DNA of 64,000 nt from Streptomyces sp. NBC_00568 (GTDB taxonomy: Bacteria; Actinomycetota; Actinomycetes; Streptomycetales; Streptomycetaceae). The stretch covers positions 3,835,001-3,899,000 of the forward strand of contig NZ_JAPENW010000001.1 of assembly GCF_026341855.1 (NCBI RefSeq), read 5' to 3'. Positions 23,031-30,698 of this stretch are shown piece by piece (the stretch's first letter is position 1; each line of letters opens with the position of its first letter). Both the position numbers and the translations under genes were made by a program. The notes beneath the pieces were generated by a model. That model ran no database searches. It saw only the letters and a list, made by a program, of their open reading frames with translations, and had not been told where the DNA came from.

Positions 23031-25571
23031 CTACTCCGACTTGATCGCCGTCAGCATGTTCAGACGGGCCGCCCGGCGGGCCGGCCACAGCGCCGCGAGG
23101 ACGCCGACCGCCGCCGCGAGGAGCAGGAAGACCGCCATCCGGCCCCAGGGCAGGACCAGTTCGTACGTCGACATCCTGCTGCCCAGCAGTTCGCCGGCCG
23201 CCCAGCCGAAGAACACGCCGAGACCGATGCCGAGGACACCGCCGAAGAGCGAGATGACCAGGGACTCCAGACGGACCATCCGCTTGATGCCCTTGCGGTC
23301 CAGGCCGATCGCGCGGAGCATCCCGATCTCCTGCGAGCGCTCGAAGACCGACATCGCGAGGGTGTTGATGACACCGAGGACGGCGACGATCACCGCCATC
23401 GCCAGCAGCCCGTAGAGCATGTTCAGCATCAGCGTGAACATCTGCGCGATGCTGTCGGAGAGGTCCTGCTTGTCCTGGACCTTGATCGCCGGGTTGTCGC
23501 CGAGGGCCTTCTCCAGCTTGTCCTTGGCCGCGGCCGAGGCACCGCCCGCCGTCTTCACCATGACCTGCATGTCGGAAGCCTCGCTCTGGTGCGGGGCGAG
23601 CGTGGCGTTGTCCAGGATGATGCCCTGGATCATCTCGTTGCCCTCGTACACCCCGGCGACGGTCAGGCTCCCCTTCTTGCCGTCCTCGTAGGAGGCCCGG
23701 AAGTCCGAACCGGCCTTCCAGCCGTGGGACTCGGCGGTGTCCGCGTCCACCACGACCCGAGCGCCGCCGACCTCGAAGGAGCCGTCCGTGACGGCGAGGT
23801 CGGTGAGCTTGCCGATGGCCGCGCCGTTGACGCCGGTCAGGAACTCGGTCCGGCGGTCGATGCGGGAGGGCGCGTTGCGCAGCGAACTGGCGTCGGTGAC
23901 CCCGTCGACCGCGGTGAGCTTCTTCTCGACGTCCGGGGAGAGCGAGTTGCCGTTCGCCATCGAGACGACGTAGTCCGCCTTGATCGCCGAACTGGCCATC
24001 TTGTCGATCGACTTCTGCAGGCTGCCCGCCATCACCGTCATGCCGGTGATCAGGGTGAGGCCGATCATCAGCGCCGAGGCGGTGGCGGCCGTACGGCGGG
24101 GATTGCGCACCGAGTTCTGCCGCGCCAGCTTGCCGGAGATCCCGAAGACACGCAGGACGGGAGCCGCCGCGGCGATCAGCGGGCGGGACAGCAGCGGGGT
24201 GAGGACGAAGACGCCGATGATGAGCAGCACCGCGCCGAGGCCCATCGGGGCCTGGCCGTCCGAGCCGTCCATCGTCGTCGCGTAGAGGACCACGGCGACA
24301 CCGGCGGCCGCGAACAGGGCGCCGATCGTGTTCCGCAGGACCAGGGACTTCGTCGTCGCCTTCGCGTGGACGCTGCTCATCGCGGCGACCGGCGGGATCT
24401 TCGCGGCGCGGCGGCCCGGCAGCCAGGCGGCCAGCATGGTGATGAGGACGCCGACGAGCAGCGCCGTGGCGATCGTGCCGGGTGAGACGACCAGCGGGCC
24501 GTCCGGCACCGTGGCGCCGAGCGTGCCCATCAGGGACCGCATTCCGGCGCCGATGCCGATGCCCGCCGCGAGCCCGCCGACAGCGGCGACCGCGCCGACC
24601 ACGAACGCCTCGATCAGCACCGACCGGGTGACCTGGCGGCGGGAGGCGCCGACGGCGCGCAGCAGTGCCAGCTCCTTGGTGCGCTGGGCGACCAGCATGG
24701 TGAAGGTGTTGGCGATGATGAACGTGCCCACGAACAGCGCGATCCCGGCGAAGACCAGCAGGCCCGTCTTCATGCCGCTCATCGCCGAGGAGATCTGCTC
24801 GGCCTGGTCGTCGGCGAGCTGCCGGCCGGTGGTGGTGGAGGCGACGTCCTTCGGCACGACGTCGTCGAGGGCGTCGCGCAGCGCGGTCTGGCTGGTGCCC
24901 GGCGCGGCCTTCACGTCGATCTCGTCGTAGGAGCCGACCGAGTGGAACAGCCGCTGCGCGGTCGCCGTGTCGAACAGGGCGAGGCTGCCGCCCGCGGCCA
25001 CATTGCCGTCGTCGGTGGTGAAGATGCCGGTCACGACGGGCTTGAGGACGGGGCCGTCGACCGACAGGCGCACGGTGTCACCGACCTGGTAGCCGGCCCG
25101 CTTCGCGGTCTCGGCGTCGATCGCGACCTCACCCGCGCCGTGGGGCGCGTGCCCGGTCGTCAGCGGGTAGCGGGGGTCCTTCCCGCCGTCCTTCCCGCTC
25201 CAGTAGTTGCCGCCCTGCGACTGGAAGCCGCCGCCGATGAGCTTGCCGTCCTTGTCGGCGATGGCGGTGAAGCCGTTGACGACGCCGATCGCGGAGGCGG
25301 TTCCCGGCACTCCGGCGGCCTTGTCGAGCAGCGGCGGCGTCAGCTTGTGGGTCCTGCCGAGGGTGTCGCCGGTGTCCGCCGCGCTCTCCGGCCGGATGGC
25401 GACGTCGACCTGGCCGAAGCCCTTGGCGGAGCTCTTCTGGTAGGCGTCCGAGATGGTGTTGGTGAAGACCAGGGTTCCTGACACGAACGCCACGCCGAGC
25501 AGCACGGCGAGGACGGTCATCAGGAGCCTGGCCTTGTGCGCGAATACGTTGCGCAAGGCGGTACGGAACAT
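23031..25571 (-). CDS. ABC transporter permease, FtsX/MacB type with two FtsX domains
   Basis: An 846-residue membrane protein. A first transmembrane helix near 20-40 (LLMTVLAVLLGVAFVSGTLVF) is followed by a large extracellular domain (about 45-245), three helices of the first FtsX domain (about 260-400, with LVAQRTKELALLRAVGASRRQV), a second helix group starting near 430, another extracellular domain (about 500-700) and the second FtsX domain with ERSQEIGMLRAIGLDRKGIKRM. It ends ARRAARLNMLTAIKSE. Such proteins with a separate ATPase export or release lipoproteins, peptides or lipids by mechanical action. The start at 25571 is the ATG before RTALRNVFAHKAR. The ATPase lies 200 bp upstream on the same strand. 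Confidence 0.92.
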   Translation of the reverse strand: MFRTALRNVFAHKARLLMTVLAVLLGVAFVSGTLVFTNTISDAYQKSSAKGFGQVDVAIRPESAADTGDTLGRTHKLTPPLLDKAAGVPGTASAIGVVNGFTAIADKDGKLIGGGFQSQGGNYWSGKDGGKDPRYPLTTGHAPHGAGEVAIDAETAKRAGYQVGDTVRLSVDGPVLKPVVTGIFTTDDGNVAAGGSLALFDTATAQRLFHSVGSYDEIDVKAAPGTSQTALRDALDDVVPKDVASTTTGRQLADDQAEQISSAMSGMKTGLLVFAGIALFVGTFIIANTFTMLVAQRTKELALLRAVGASRRQVTRSVLIEAFVVGAVAAVGGLAAGIGIGAGMRSLMGTLGATVPDGPLVVSPGTIATALLVGVLITMLAAWLPGRRAAKIPPVAAMSSVHAKATTKSLVLRNTIGALFAAAGVAVVLYATTMDGSDGQAPMGLGAVLLIIGVFVLTPLLSRPLIAAAAPVLRVFGISGKLARQNSVRNPRRTAATASALMIGLTLITGMTVMAGSLQKSIDKMASSAIKADYVVSMANGNSLSPDVEKKLTAVDGVTDASSLRNAPSRIDRRTEFLTGVNGAAIGKLTDLAVTDGSFEVGGARVVVDADTAESHGWKAGSDFRASYEDGKKGSLTVAGVYEGNEMIQGIILDNATLAPHQSEASDMQVMVKTAGGASAAAKDKLEKALGDNPAIKVQDKQDLSDSIAQMFTLMLNMLYGLLAMAVIVAVLGVINTLAMSVFERSQEIGMLRAIGLDRKGIKRMVRLESLVISLFGGVLGIGLGVFFGWAAGELLGSRMSTYELVLPWGRMAVFLLLAAAVGVLAALWPARRAARLNMLTAIKSE

Positions 25572-25689
25572 GGGTCTTCTCAGTCCAGGAGTCGCAGGAG
25601 GGCGCGCGAGGCCGCGGGCGGGGCACCCGGAGGGCGCGTCAGGCCGCGGGCGGGCACGGGGAGCGTGCGGAGGTGTGGGAAGGGCACGG

Positions 25690-25745
25690 AACGTCGCGCG
25701 GAGCATGGTGGAGGGGCGAGGGGCGAGGGGCGTGGGGCGTGGGTG
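25690..25745. repeat. Short GAGGGGC tandem repeat between the ABC genes
   Basis: The 199-bp gap between ATPase and permease holds consecutive GAGGGGC / GTGGGGC units near 25713-25744. No promoter or terminator is clear, so the two genes may still form one transcript. Confidence 0.4.
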
Positions 25746-25770
25746 CCGGTGTGAGCGGTCCGGCGGGGTG

Positions 25771-26571
25771 TCAGCTGGTGCGGCCCTTGCCGTCGAACTC
25801 GAGGGTCTGGGGGTTTCCCCCAGGAAGATTCCGCATGCGGTCCAGGACGGAGGCGGCGGTCGGCTCGTGGACCTCGTCGACGATCCGTCCGTCGGCGAGG
25901 AAGATCACCCGGTCCGCGTAGGCGGCGGCCACCGGGTCGTGGGTCACCATGACCACGGTCTGGCCCAGTTCCCGTACGGAGTTGCGCAGGAAGCCGAGGA
26001 CCTCCGCGCCCGAGCGCGAGTCGAGGTTTCCGGTCGGCTCGTCGCCGAAGATGATGTCGGGGCGGGAGGCGAGGGCGCGGGCCACCGCGACGCGCTGCTG
26101 CTGGCCGCCGGAGAGCTGGGAGGGCCGGTGGCTCAGACGGTCGGCGAGGCCGATCATCTTGATGACGGTGTCCAGCCACTCCTTGTCGGGCTTGCGGCCC
26201 GCGATGTCCATCGGGAGCGTGATGTTCTCCAGGGCCGTCAGCGTCGGCAGCAGGTTGAACGCCTGGAAGATGAAGCCGATCTTGTCCCGGCGGAGCTTGG
26301 TGAGCTGCTTGTCCTTCAGGGAGCCGAGCTCGGTGTCGCCGATGCGCACCGAGCCGGAGGAGAAGCTGTCCAGTCCCGCCACACAGTGCATCAGCGTGGA
26401 CTTGCCGGACCCGGAGGGGCCCATGATCGCGGTGAACTCGGCCTGCCGGAAGCCGACGCTGACCCGGTCGAGGGCGACCACCTGGGTCTCGCCCTGCCCG
26501 TAGACCTTCGACAGTTCCGTGGCGCGGGCTGCGACCGCGGTGCTTGTGCCGGCGAGGGGAGTGGTGGTCAC
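25771..26571 (-). CDS. ABC transporter ATP-binding protein (LolD/MacB-like)
   Basis: A 266-residue ATPase. Walker A GPSGSGKS (about 51-58), Q-loop FIFQAFNLLPTLTALEN, signature LSGGQQQRVAVARAL, Walker B IIFGDEPTGNLD, and the His-loop VMVTHD. The QAFNLLP and SGGQQQR pattern is that of LolD/FtsE/MacB-type ATPases working with FtsX-fold permeases. A C-terminal extension of about 35 residues follows the core. It starts with GTG at 26571 behind AGGAG nine bases away. It pairs with the permease encoded downstream. No regulator gene is adjacent. The substrate is unknown. Confidence 0.93.
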   Translation of the reverse strand: MTTTPLAGTSTAVAARATELSKVYGQGETQVVALDRVSVGFRQAEFTAIMGPSGSGKSTLMHCVAGLDSFSSGSVRIGDTELGSLKDKQLTKLRRDKIGFIFQAFNLLPTLTALENITLPMDIAGRKPDKEWLDTVIKMIGLADRLSHRPSQLSGGQQQRVAVARALASRPDIIFGDEPTGNLDSRSGAEVLGFLRNSVRELGQTVVMVTHDPVAAAYADRVIFLADGRIVDEVHEPTAASVLDRMRNLPGGNPQTLEFDGKGRTS

Positions 26572-26784
26572 GGGAGGGTGCTCCTGTCGGTACGACGACG
26601 TCGATGACGTTGATGGGGTCGTGTTCCATCGTCCGTGCCGATCCGCGCGATGTAGTCAGCCGCTGTTCCGGTTCCGGGGGCAGACTGCGGTCGGACCGGG
26701 AGCCGTTGAGTCATACCTGGGGATGACGGACCTCCCCTGAGGGCCCTCCGGGTAGGGGCGCGCCGCGATGCCCCTCGGGGAGCG

Positions 26785-26880
26785 TTCGGGCAAGGCACCG
26801 CGAAGGCCTTCGGGGTCCTTCGGGCAGGGCGTCGCGAAGGCCTTCGGGGTCTGGCGGGGAGGGTGTCGCGGAGGCTCGGG
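26785..26880. repeat. 34-bp tandem repeat, about 2.8 copies
   Basis: Copies begin at 26785, 26819 and about 26853; the first two share TCGCGAAGGCCTTCGGGGTC-type cores with few changes, the third is more diverged and incomplete. Each unit contains the palindrome GAAGGCCTTC. Confidence 0.7.
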
Positions 26881-27093
26881 GAACGTGCGTCGCGCGGTCG
26901 CTCTCCCGGGAGTTCGCCGGGGGGCGTGCTCCGTGGCTCGTCCCGACGGTGTTCGGACGGTGAAATTCCGTCAATCCGCGTACACGGGCCCGGCGCGTCC
27001 GAAAGGCTGTTGGCAAGTGCTGATGGCCCGTACCGGGTGCTGATGCACCCTCAGACATCAATAAAATAAGACAACATCGGTCCGCCTGCCCGC

Positions 27094-27120
27094 TGTTCGG
27101 GGGAAGCACCCCGATAGGCT
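27094..27120 (+). promoter_or_regulatory. bldA promoter
   Basis: A TAGGCT hexamer (27115-27120) lies 28 bases before the mature tRNA, placing the start near 27127. The -35 is weak (TGTTCG, 27094-27099, short spacer). A GGGG-AAGCA-CCCC stem (about 27099-27112) lies between. Confidence 0.45.
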
Positions 27121-27148
27121 CGGAATCTCGACGCGGAGCTCATGGCCT

Positions 27149-27231
27149 GCCCGGATGGTGGAATGCAGACACGGCGAGCTTAAACCTCGCTGCCCCTCGC
27201 GGGCGTACCGGTTCAAGTCCGGTTCCGGGCA
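27149..27231 (+). tRNA. bldA: tRNA-Leu with anticodon UAA (bldA)
   Basis: An 83-nt class II tRNA. The acceptor stem GCCCGGA (27149-27155) pairs with TCCGGGC (27224-27230), discriminator A at 27231. The anticodon arm GCGAG-CTTAAAC-CTCGC gives anticodon UAA, reading UUA. A long variable arm follows, then the T arm ACCGG-TTCAAGT-CCGGT. CCA is not encoded. In Streptomyces this is bldA, the only tRNA for the rare UUA codon, which gates aerial growth and antibiotic production by allowing translation of TTA-containing regulators. Scanning the genes called here by eye, I found no in-frame TTA, so none of them seems to be a direct target. Confidence 0.97.
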
Positions 27232-27251
27232 CTTCCGATCTTCACCGACGC

Positions 27252-27299
27252 GCACCACCCGGTCGTCACCGGTGTGCACCACCCAGTCGTCACCGGCGC
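27252..27299. repeat. Two 24-bp direct repeats downstream of bldA
   Basis: GCACCACCC(G/A)GTCGTCACCG plus four more bases occurs at 27252-27275 and again at 27276-27299 with two or three differences. It lies 20 bp after the tRNA end and may mark past slippage or a 3' processing region. Confidence 0.65.
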
Positions 27300-27399
27300 C
27301 CGCGACATGCGTCCCGCCCGTCGCGGCCGCACGCTCATCTCATGATCGGCAGCGCTCCGTCCGGTCCTCCTGAGAGCCACTCGGTGAGCGGCCCGGCCG

Positions 27400-27459
27400 T
27401 TGACAGTGGCTTTGTGGCGGCGGAGACTCACGGGGGTTGATTGGTGAAAGAAATTTCAC
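27400..27459 (+). promoter_or_regulatory. Promoter and operator-like palindrome of the hydroxybenzoate hydroxylase gene
   Basis: A TTGACA (27400-27405) suits a -35, with AGACTC near 27424 as a weak -10. Downstream, GTGAAA-GAAA-TTTCAC (27444-27459) is a perfect 6-4-6 inverted repeat about 30 bp before the start codon, a natural place for a repressor such as an IclR/MarR-type PobR. The regulator gene is not adjacent. Confidence 0.5.
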
Positions 27460-27487
27460 TGGGCGAACAGTGAGGGAGGTGGTGGCG

Positions 27488-28672
27488 ATGCGTACCACCG
27501 TGGGGATCATCGGGGCCGGGCCGGCCGGGTTGCTGCTGGCCAGGCTGCTGCACCGCGCCGGGATCGAGTGCGTGGTCCTGGAGAGCCGGGACCGCGCGTA
27601 CGTGGAGCAGCGGCAGCGGGCCGGGATCCTGGAGCAGGGGACCGTGGACGTGCTGCGGGCCGCCGGGGCCGGGGAGCGGATGGACCGGGAGGGGCTGCGG
27701 CACGACGGCATCGAGCTCCGGTACCGGGGAGAGCGGCACCGGATCGACTTCCCGGCGCTCACCGGCGGGCGCTCCGTGATGGTGTACGCGCAGACCGAGG
27801 TGTGCAAGGACCTCATCGCGTTGCAGCTCAAGGAGGGCGGGCCGCTGCTCTTCGGGGCCGAGGCGCTGGCCGTCGAGGGCGCCGAGGGGGACCGGCCCCG
27901 TGTGCGGTTCATGTACGAGGGGCGCGAGGACGTCCTGGAGTGCGACTACGTCGTCGGGTGCGACGGCTTCTGGGGCGTCGCCCGCAAGGCGGTGCCCGCC
28001 GGGCTCTCCCGCACCTTCGAGCGGTCGTACCCCTTCGGCTGGCTCGGCATCCTCGCCGACGTCCCGCCCTCGCACGACGAACTCGTCTACGCCCGCCACG
28101 ACCGCGGCTTCGCCCTGCTCAGCATGCGGTCGCCCGTCGTCTCCCGCCTCTACCTCCAGGTGCCCGGGGGTACGGACGCCCAGGCGTGGAGCGACGAGGA
28201 GATCTGGGACGAGCTGGAGCGGCGCCTGGAGACGGCGGACGACTGGCGGCTGGCGCGGGGCGCGATCACCGCCAAGTCCGTCACGCCCATGCGGAGCCAC
28301 GTCCACGAGCCGATGCGGCACGGCCGGCTCTTCCTCGCCGGGGACGCCGCCCACATCGTGCCGCCGACCGGCGCCAAGGGCCTCAACCTCGCCGTCGGCG
28401 ACGTCGTCACCTTCGCCGGCGCCCTGATCCACCTCACGGACACCGGATCGGCCGAGCGGCTCGACGCCTATTCGGAGACCTGTCTGCGCCGGGTCTGGCA
28501 GGCCGAGCGGTTCTCGTACGACATGACGACCCTGCTGCACCGCGACCCCGCCGCGCCCCCCTTCGAGGACCGCGTCCAGCTGGCCCGCCTGGAGAGGATC
28601 GCGAGCTCGCGCGCGGCCGCGACGGACCTCGCGGAGGGGTACACGGGGTTTCCCCTCGGGGACCGGGAGTAG
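27488..28672 (+). CDS. pobA: 4-hydroxybenzoate 3-monooxygenase
   Basis: A 394-residue flavin hydroxylase converting 4-hydroxybenzoate to protocatechuate with NADPH and oxygen. FAD loop GIIGAGPAGLLLARLL (6-21), AYVEQRQRAGILEQGTVDVL (typical PobA substrate/FAD contact segment), CDYVVGCDGFWGVAR with the DG motif, and GDAAHIVPPTGAKGLNLAVGDV for the FAD ribityl chain. Length and motifs match PobA throughout. The ATG at 27488 follows GAGGGAGG; a GTG at 27482 is an alternative. The beta-ketoadipate pathway genes are not in the window, so it feeds a pathway encoded elsewhere. The inverted repeat upstream suggests substrate-dependent control. Confidence 0.92.
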   Translation: MRTTVGIIGAGPAGLLLARLLHRAGIECVVLESRDRAYVEQRQRAGILEQGTVDVLRAAGAGERMDREGLRHDGIELRYRGERHRIDFPALTGGRSVMVYAQTEVCKDLIALQLKEGGPLLFGAEALAVEGAEGDRPRVRFMYEGREDVLECDYVVGCDGFWGVARKAVPAGLSRTFERSYPFGWLGILADVPPSHDELVYARHDRGFALLSMRSPVVSRLYLQVPGGTDAQAWSDEEIWDELERRLETADDWRLARGAITAKSVTPMRSHVHEPMRHGRLFLAGDAAHIVPPTGAKGLNLAVGDVVTFAGALIHLTDTGSAERLDAYSETCLRRVWQAERFSYDMTTLLHRDPAAPPFEDRVQLARLERIASSRAAATDLAEGYTGFPLGDRE

Positions 28673-28886
28673 GACGACAGGAATAAGAAGGGATCAAGGC
28701 GGCTTGAGAGGGCACGAGAGCTCTCGGAAGCCGGTGTCACGGCTTCGTACCAGTGCGGGCGTACCTGGGGGCACGCGCGTACGGTGGCACAACAAGGGAA
28801 AGATCCTCCCCAAGCACTAGGGTCAATCCTTTGCCTACCTATTACTCTTGAGCCAAGGCCACGCAGGGTGGCCATGGAGGAGTGAA

Positions 28887-29786
28887 ATGAGGAGCAGTAA
28901 CCCGGTCTTCTCGCGACGGGGGTTCAGCCGCGACAACGGCTACGCGGGCTTCAACGCGGCGCCGCAGGCCGGGGGACCCGCTGTCGGCACGCAGGGGAAC
29001 CCGTACGCCCAGGGCAACCCGTACGCCCAGCAGGGCGGCAACCCCTACGCGCAGAACCCGTACGCACAGCAGGACCTTCAGCACGGCGCTCCGCCGCAGG
29101 CCCCGGTCACCACCGGCCGTATGACGATGGACGACGTCGTCATGCGCTCGGCCATGACGCTCGGCACCGTCGTCGTCGGCGCCGTCCTGGCCTGGGCGCT
29201 GCTGCCGGTCTCGTCCACGAGCTACGGCCTGGCCATCGGCTCCGCGCTGGTCGCCTTCGTCCTCGCGATGGTGCAGTCCTTTAAGCGCACCGCCTCACCC
29301 GCGCTGATCCTCGGCTATGCCGCCTTCGAGGGCGTCTTCCTCGGGGTCATCAGCGAGATGTACAACTCGCAGTGGTCCGGCGCGCCCTTCCAGGCGGTGC
29401 TCGGCACCATGGCGGTCACCGGCGCGACCCTGCTCGTCTACAAGGCGGGCTGGATCCGGGTGACCGCGCGGTACGCGCGCATCGGCCTGACCATCGCCAT
29501 CGCCTTCATCGTCGTCATGGCGGTGAACCTGCTGCTGGTCGCCTTCGGTGTCGCACCGGACGGCGGACTGCGCAGCAGCGGCCCGCTGGGCGCGATCGTC
29601 GGCATCCTGGCGATCCTGATCGGCGCGTTCTTCCTGACCCTGGACTTCAAGCAGATCCAGGACGGCATCGCCTACGGCGCGCCGAAGGAAGAGGCCTGGC
29701 TGGCCGCGTTCGGCCTGACCATGACCCTCGTCTGGATCTACGTCGAGATGCTGCGGCTGGTCGCCATCTTCAGCGGCGACGACTAG
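28887..29786 (+). CDS. Bax inhibitor-1 / YccA-like membrane protein
   Basis: A 299-residue protein. The first 75 residues are cytoplasmic, disordered and repetitive (NPYAQ repeated about five times). The membrane part from about 82 has seven hydrophobic segments, with GYAAFEGVFLGVISEMYN and LDFKQIQDGIAYGAPKEEAWLAAFGLTMTLVWIYVEML at the conserved acidic end typical of the BI-1/YccA (UPF0005-like) family. Homologues act as pH-dependent calcium leak channels or bind FtsH-type proteases; the role in Streptomyces is not known. GGAGG precedes the ATG. The upstream 214 bases contain an A/T-rich TATTAC-like -10 near 28838. A hairpin terminator follows. Confidence 0.88.
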   Translation: MRSSNPVFSRRGFSRDNGYAGFNAAPQAGGPAVGTQGNPYAQGNPYAQQGGNPYAQNPYAQQDLQHGAPPQAPVTTGRMTMDDVVMRSAMTLGTVVVGAVLAWALLPVSSTSYGLAIGSALVAFVLAMVQSFKRTASPALILGYAAFEGVFLGVISEMYNSQWSGAPFQAVLGTMAVTGATLLVYKAGWIRVTARYARIGLTIAIAFIVVMAVNLLLVAFGVAPDGGLRSSGPLGAIVGILAILIGAFFLTLDFKQIQDGIAYGAPKEEAWLAAFGLTMTLVWIYVEMLRLVAIFSGDD

Positions 29787-29826
29787 AGGCACCGGCGGCC
29801 GGACAGGCCGTCATGTGACCTGAAGG

Positions 29827-29855
29827 GCCCGCGAACCCACCGGTTCGCGGGCCCT
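29827..29855 (+). terminator. Hairpin terminator after the BI-1 gene
   Basis: GGGCCCGCGAACC pairs with GGTTCGCGGGCCC around a short CAC loop, followed by TTCG. It lies in the gap to the converging DUF4287 gene and could serve both. Confidence 0.8.
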
Positions 29856-29890
29856 TCGTCGTCGGGTGCCGGTCTCTCGGTGGTGCGCGC

Positions 29891-30121
29891 TCACAGCAGT
29901 TTGCGCGCGGCCCTCCTCAGGTCGTACTCGTGAATGATCGCCTTGGCGTGGCCGTACGCGAGATCGTGCTCGGCGCGGAGCCAGCTGACCTTTTCCTCGA
30001 AGCGGAAGAGGGCGGGTCCTTCGTCGACGGTGCGAAGCCAGTCGGAGATCTCACGACCGGTGCAATGAGGGATGCGGGCGAGCAGGTTGCGATGGGTCTC
30101 CTCGGAGAAGACTTGGGACAT
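29891..30121 (-). CDS. DUF4287-family small protein
   Basis: A 76-residue protein: SEETHRNLLARIPHCTGREISDWL, then a short linker (RTVDEGPALFRFEEK) and VSWLRAEHDLAYGHAKAIIHEYDLRRAARKL. The GH.(K/A)A..I..E motif and overall length are those of DUF4287, an all-helical family related to DUF5655 and sometimes fused to toxin- or transport-type domains. The ATG at 30121 starts the family's usual length. It diverges from the next small gene across 104 bp that hold both promoters. No function is established. Confidence 0.8.
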   Translation of the reverse strand: MSQVFSEETHRNLLARIPHCTGREISDWLRTVDEGPALFRFEEKVSWLRAEHDLAYGHAKAIIHEYDLRRAARKLL

Positions 30122-30188
30122 CGGCGCCTCCGAACGCAAAGGGGATGTAAGCCGGTCCTTCACGCCACCGTGCCTGAGGGTTGGGTCG

Positions 30189-30226
30189 TTGGCAACAGTC
30201 CCGCAGCTGCGCGTAGTCTCGCGGCG
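30189..30226 (+). promoter_or_regulatory. Leaderless-type promoter of the gene at 30226
   Basis: TTGGCA (30189-30194), a 19-base spacer, TAGTCT (30214-30219), six bases, then the GTG start. This is a good fit to leaderless transcription. Confidence 0.5.
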
Positions 30227-30537
30227 TGCTGGATACAACGCCGTTGACCCGTGCCGTGGACCACTTCGCCGACCGGTTGCGGGCCGCACCGCAGAGCCGT
30301 CTGCAACGAGGTGCCGCGGCTGAGGCACTAGGGCTGGCCAGGGACTTCGCGCTGCGCACCCAGCGGGTCGAGGACCCGTCCGGGGAGCCCCGGGAGATGC
30401 CCGACGCCGGGATGTTCGCCGCCGCCGATCAAATCACGGTCGCCGCGCACGACTTGGCGCTCGTACTGAAGAACGAGGAGGAACTGGCGGAAGCGGTCAC
30501 GCTCGTGGCGGCGGCACAGAAACGCGCCGGGGTCTGA
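30226..30537 (+). CDS. Conserved small protein of unknown function
   Basis: A 103-residue, mostly helical acidic protein with no signal, membrane segment or cysteine. It reads LTRAVDHFADRLRAAPQSRL near the start, ALGLARDFALRTQRVED in the centre and ADQITVAAHDLALVLKNEEELAEAVTLV at the end. I do not recognise the family. The GTG start has no ribosome site but a well-placed TAGTCT -10 hexamer, and codon use is normal for the genome (G/C at third positions), which supports a real gene. It is divergent from the DUF4287 gene. Confidence 0.7.
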   Translation: MLDTTPLTRAVDHFADRLRAAPQSRLQRGAAAEALGLARDFALRTQRVEDPSGEPREMPDAGMFAAADQITVAAHDLALVLKNEEELAEAVTLVAAAQKRAGV

Positions 30538-30620
30538 TCCGTCGATCGACTCCGGCGCGGTCGCCCGGCCCCCAGGTGTGTCGGTCCGCCCCCTCGGCGG
30601 TTCGGGCCGCCGTTCCGGGG

Positions 30621-30698
30621 CGTGGGTCACGGCGACGTCGTGACGCCGTGGGTCACGGCGTCATCGTGACGCCGTGGGTCACAGCGACGCTATGACGC
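30621..30698. repeat. Three tandem 26-bp copies spanning the stop codon of the next gene
   Basis: Copies at 30621-30646, 30647-30672 and 30673-30698 each begin CGTGGGTCAC and end TGACGC. The rightmost holds the last codons and the stop of the minus-strand gene ending at 30679. The other two lie beyond that stop and each keep a TCA at the matching place. Confidence 0.85.

Larger units (their letters stand above)
26572..27148. other. Gene-free region before bldA
   Basis: Nearly 580 bases without a supported gene; the open frames in it are composition artefacts running through repeats. It holds the start region of the ABC operon, a 34-bp tandem repeat (26785-26880), an unusually A/T-rich segment (about 27050-27075), and the bldA promoter. 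Confidence 0.6.

Noticed and set aside
26785..26880. CRISPR array
   Set aside because: The 34-bp units are directly adjacent with no unique spacers; no cas gene is present.
26711..27109. Open frames on both strands before bldA
   Set aside because: They are created by the 34-bp repeats and biased composition; no ribosome site or family resemblance.
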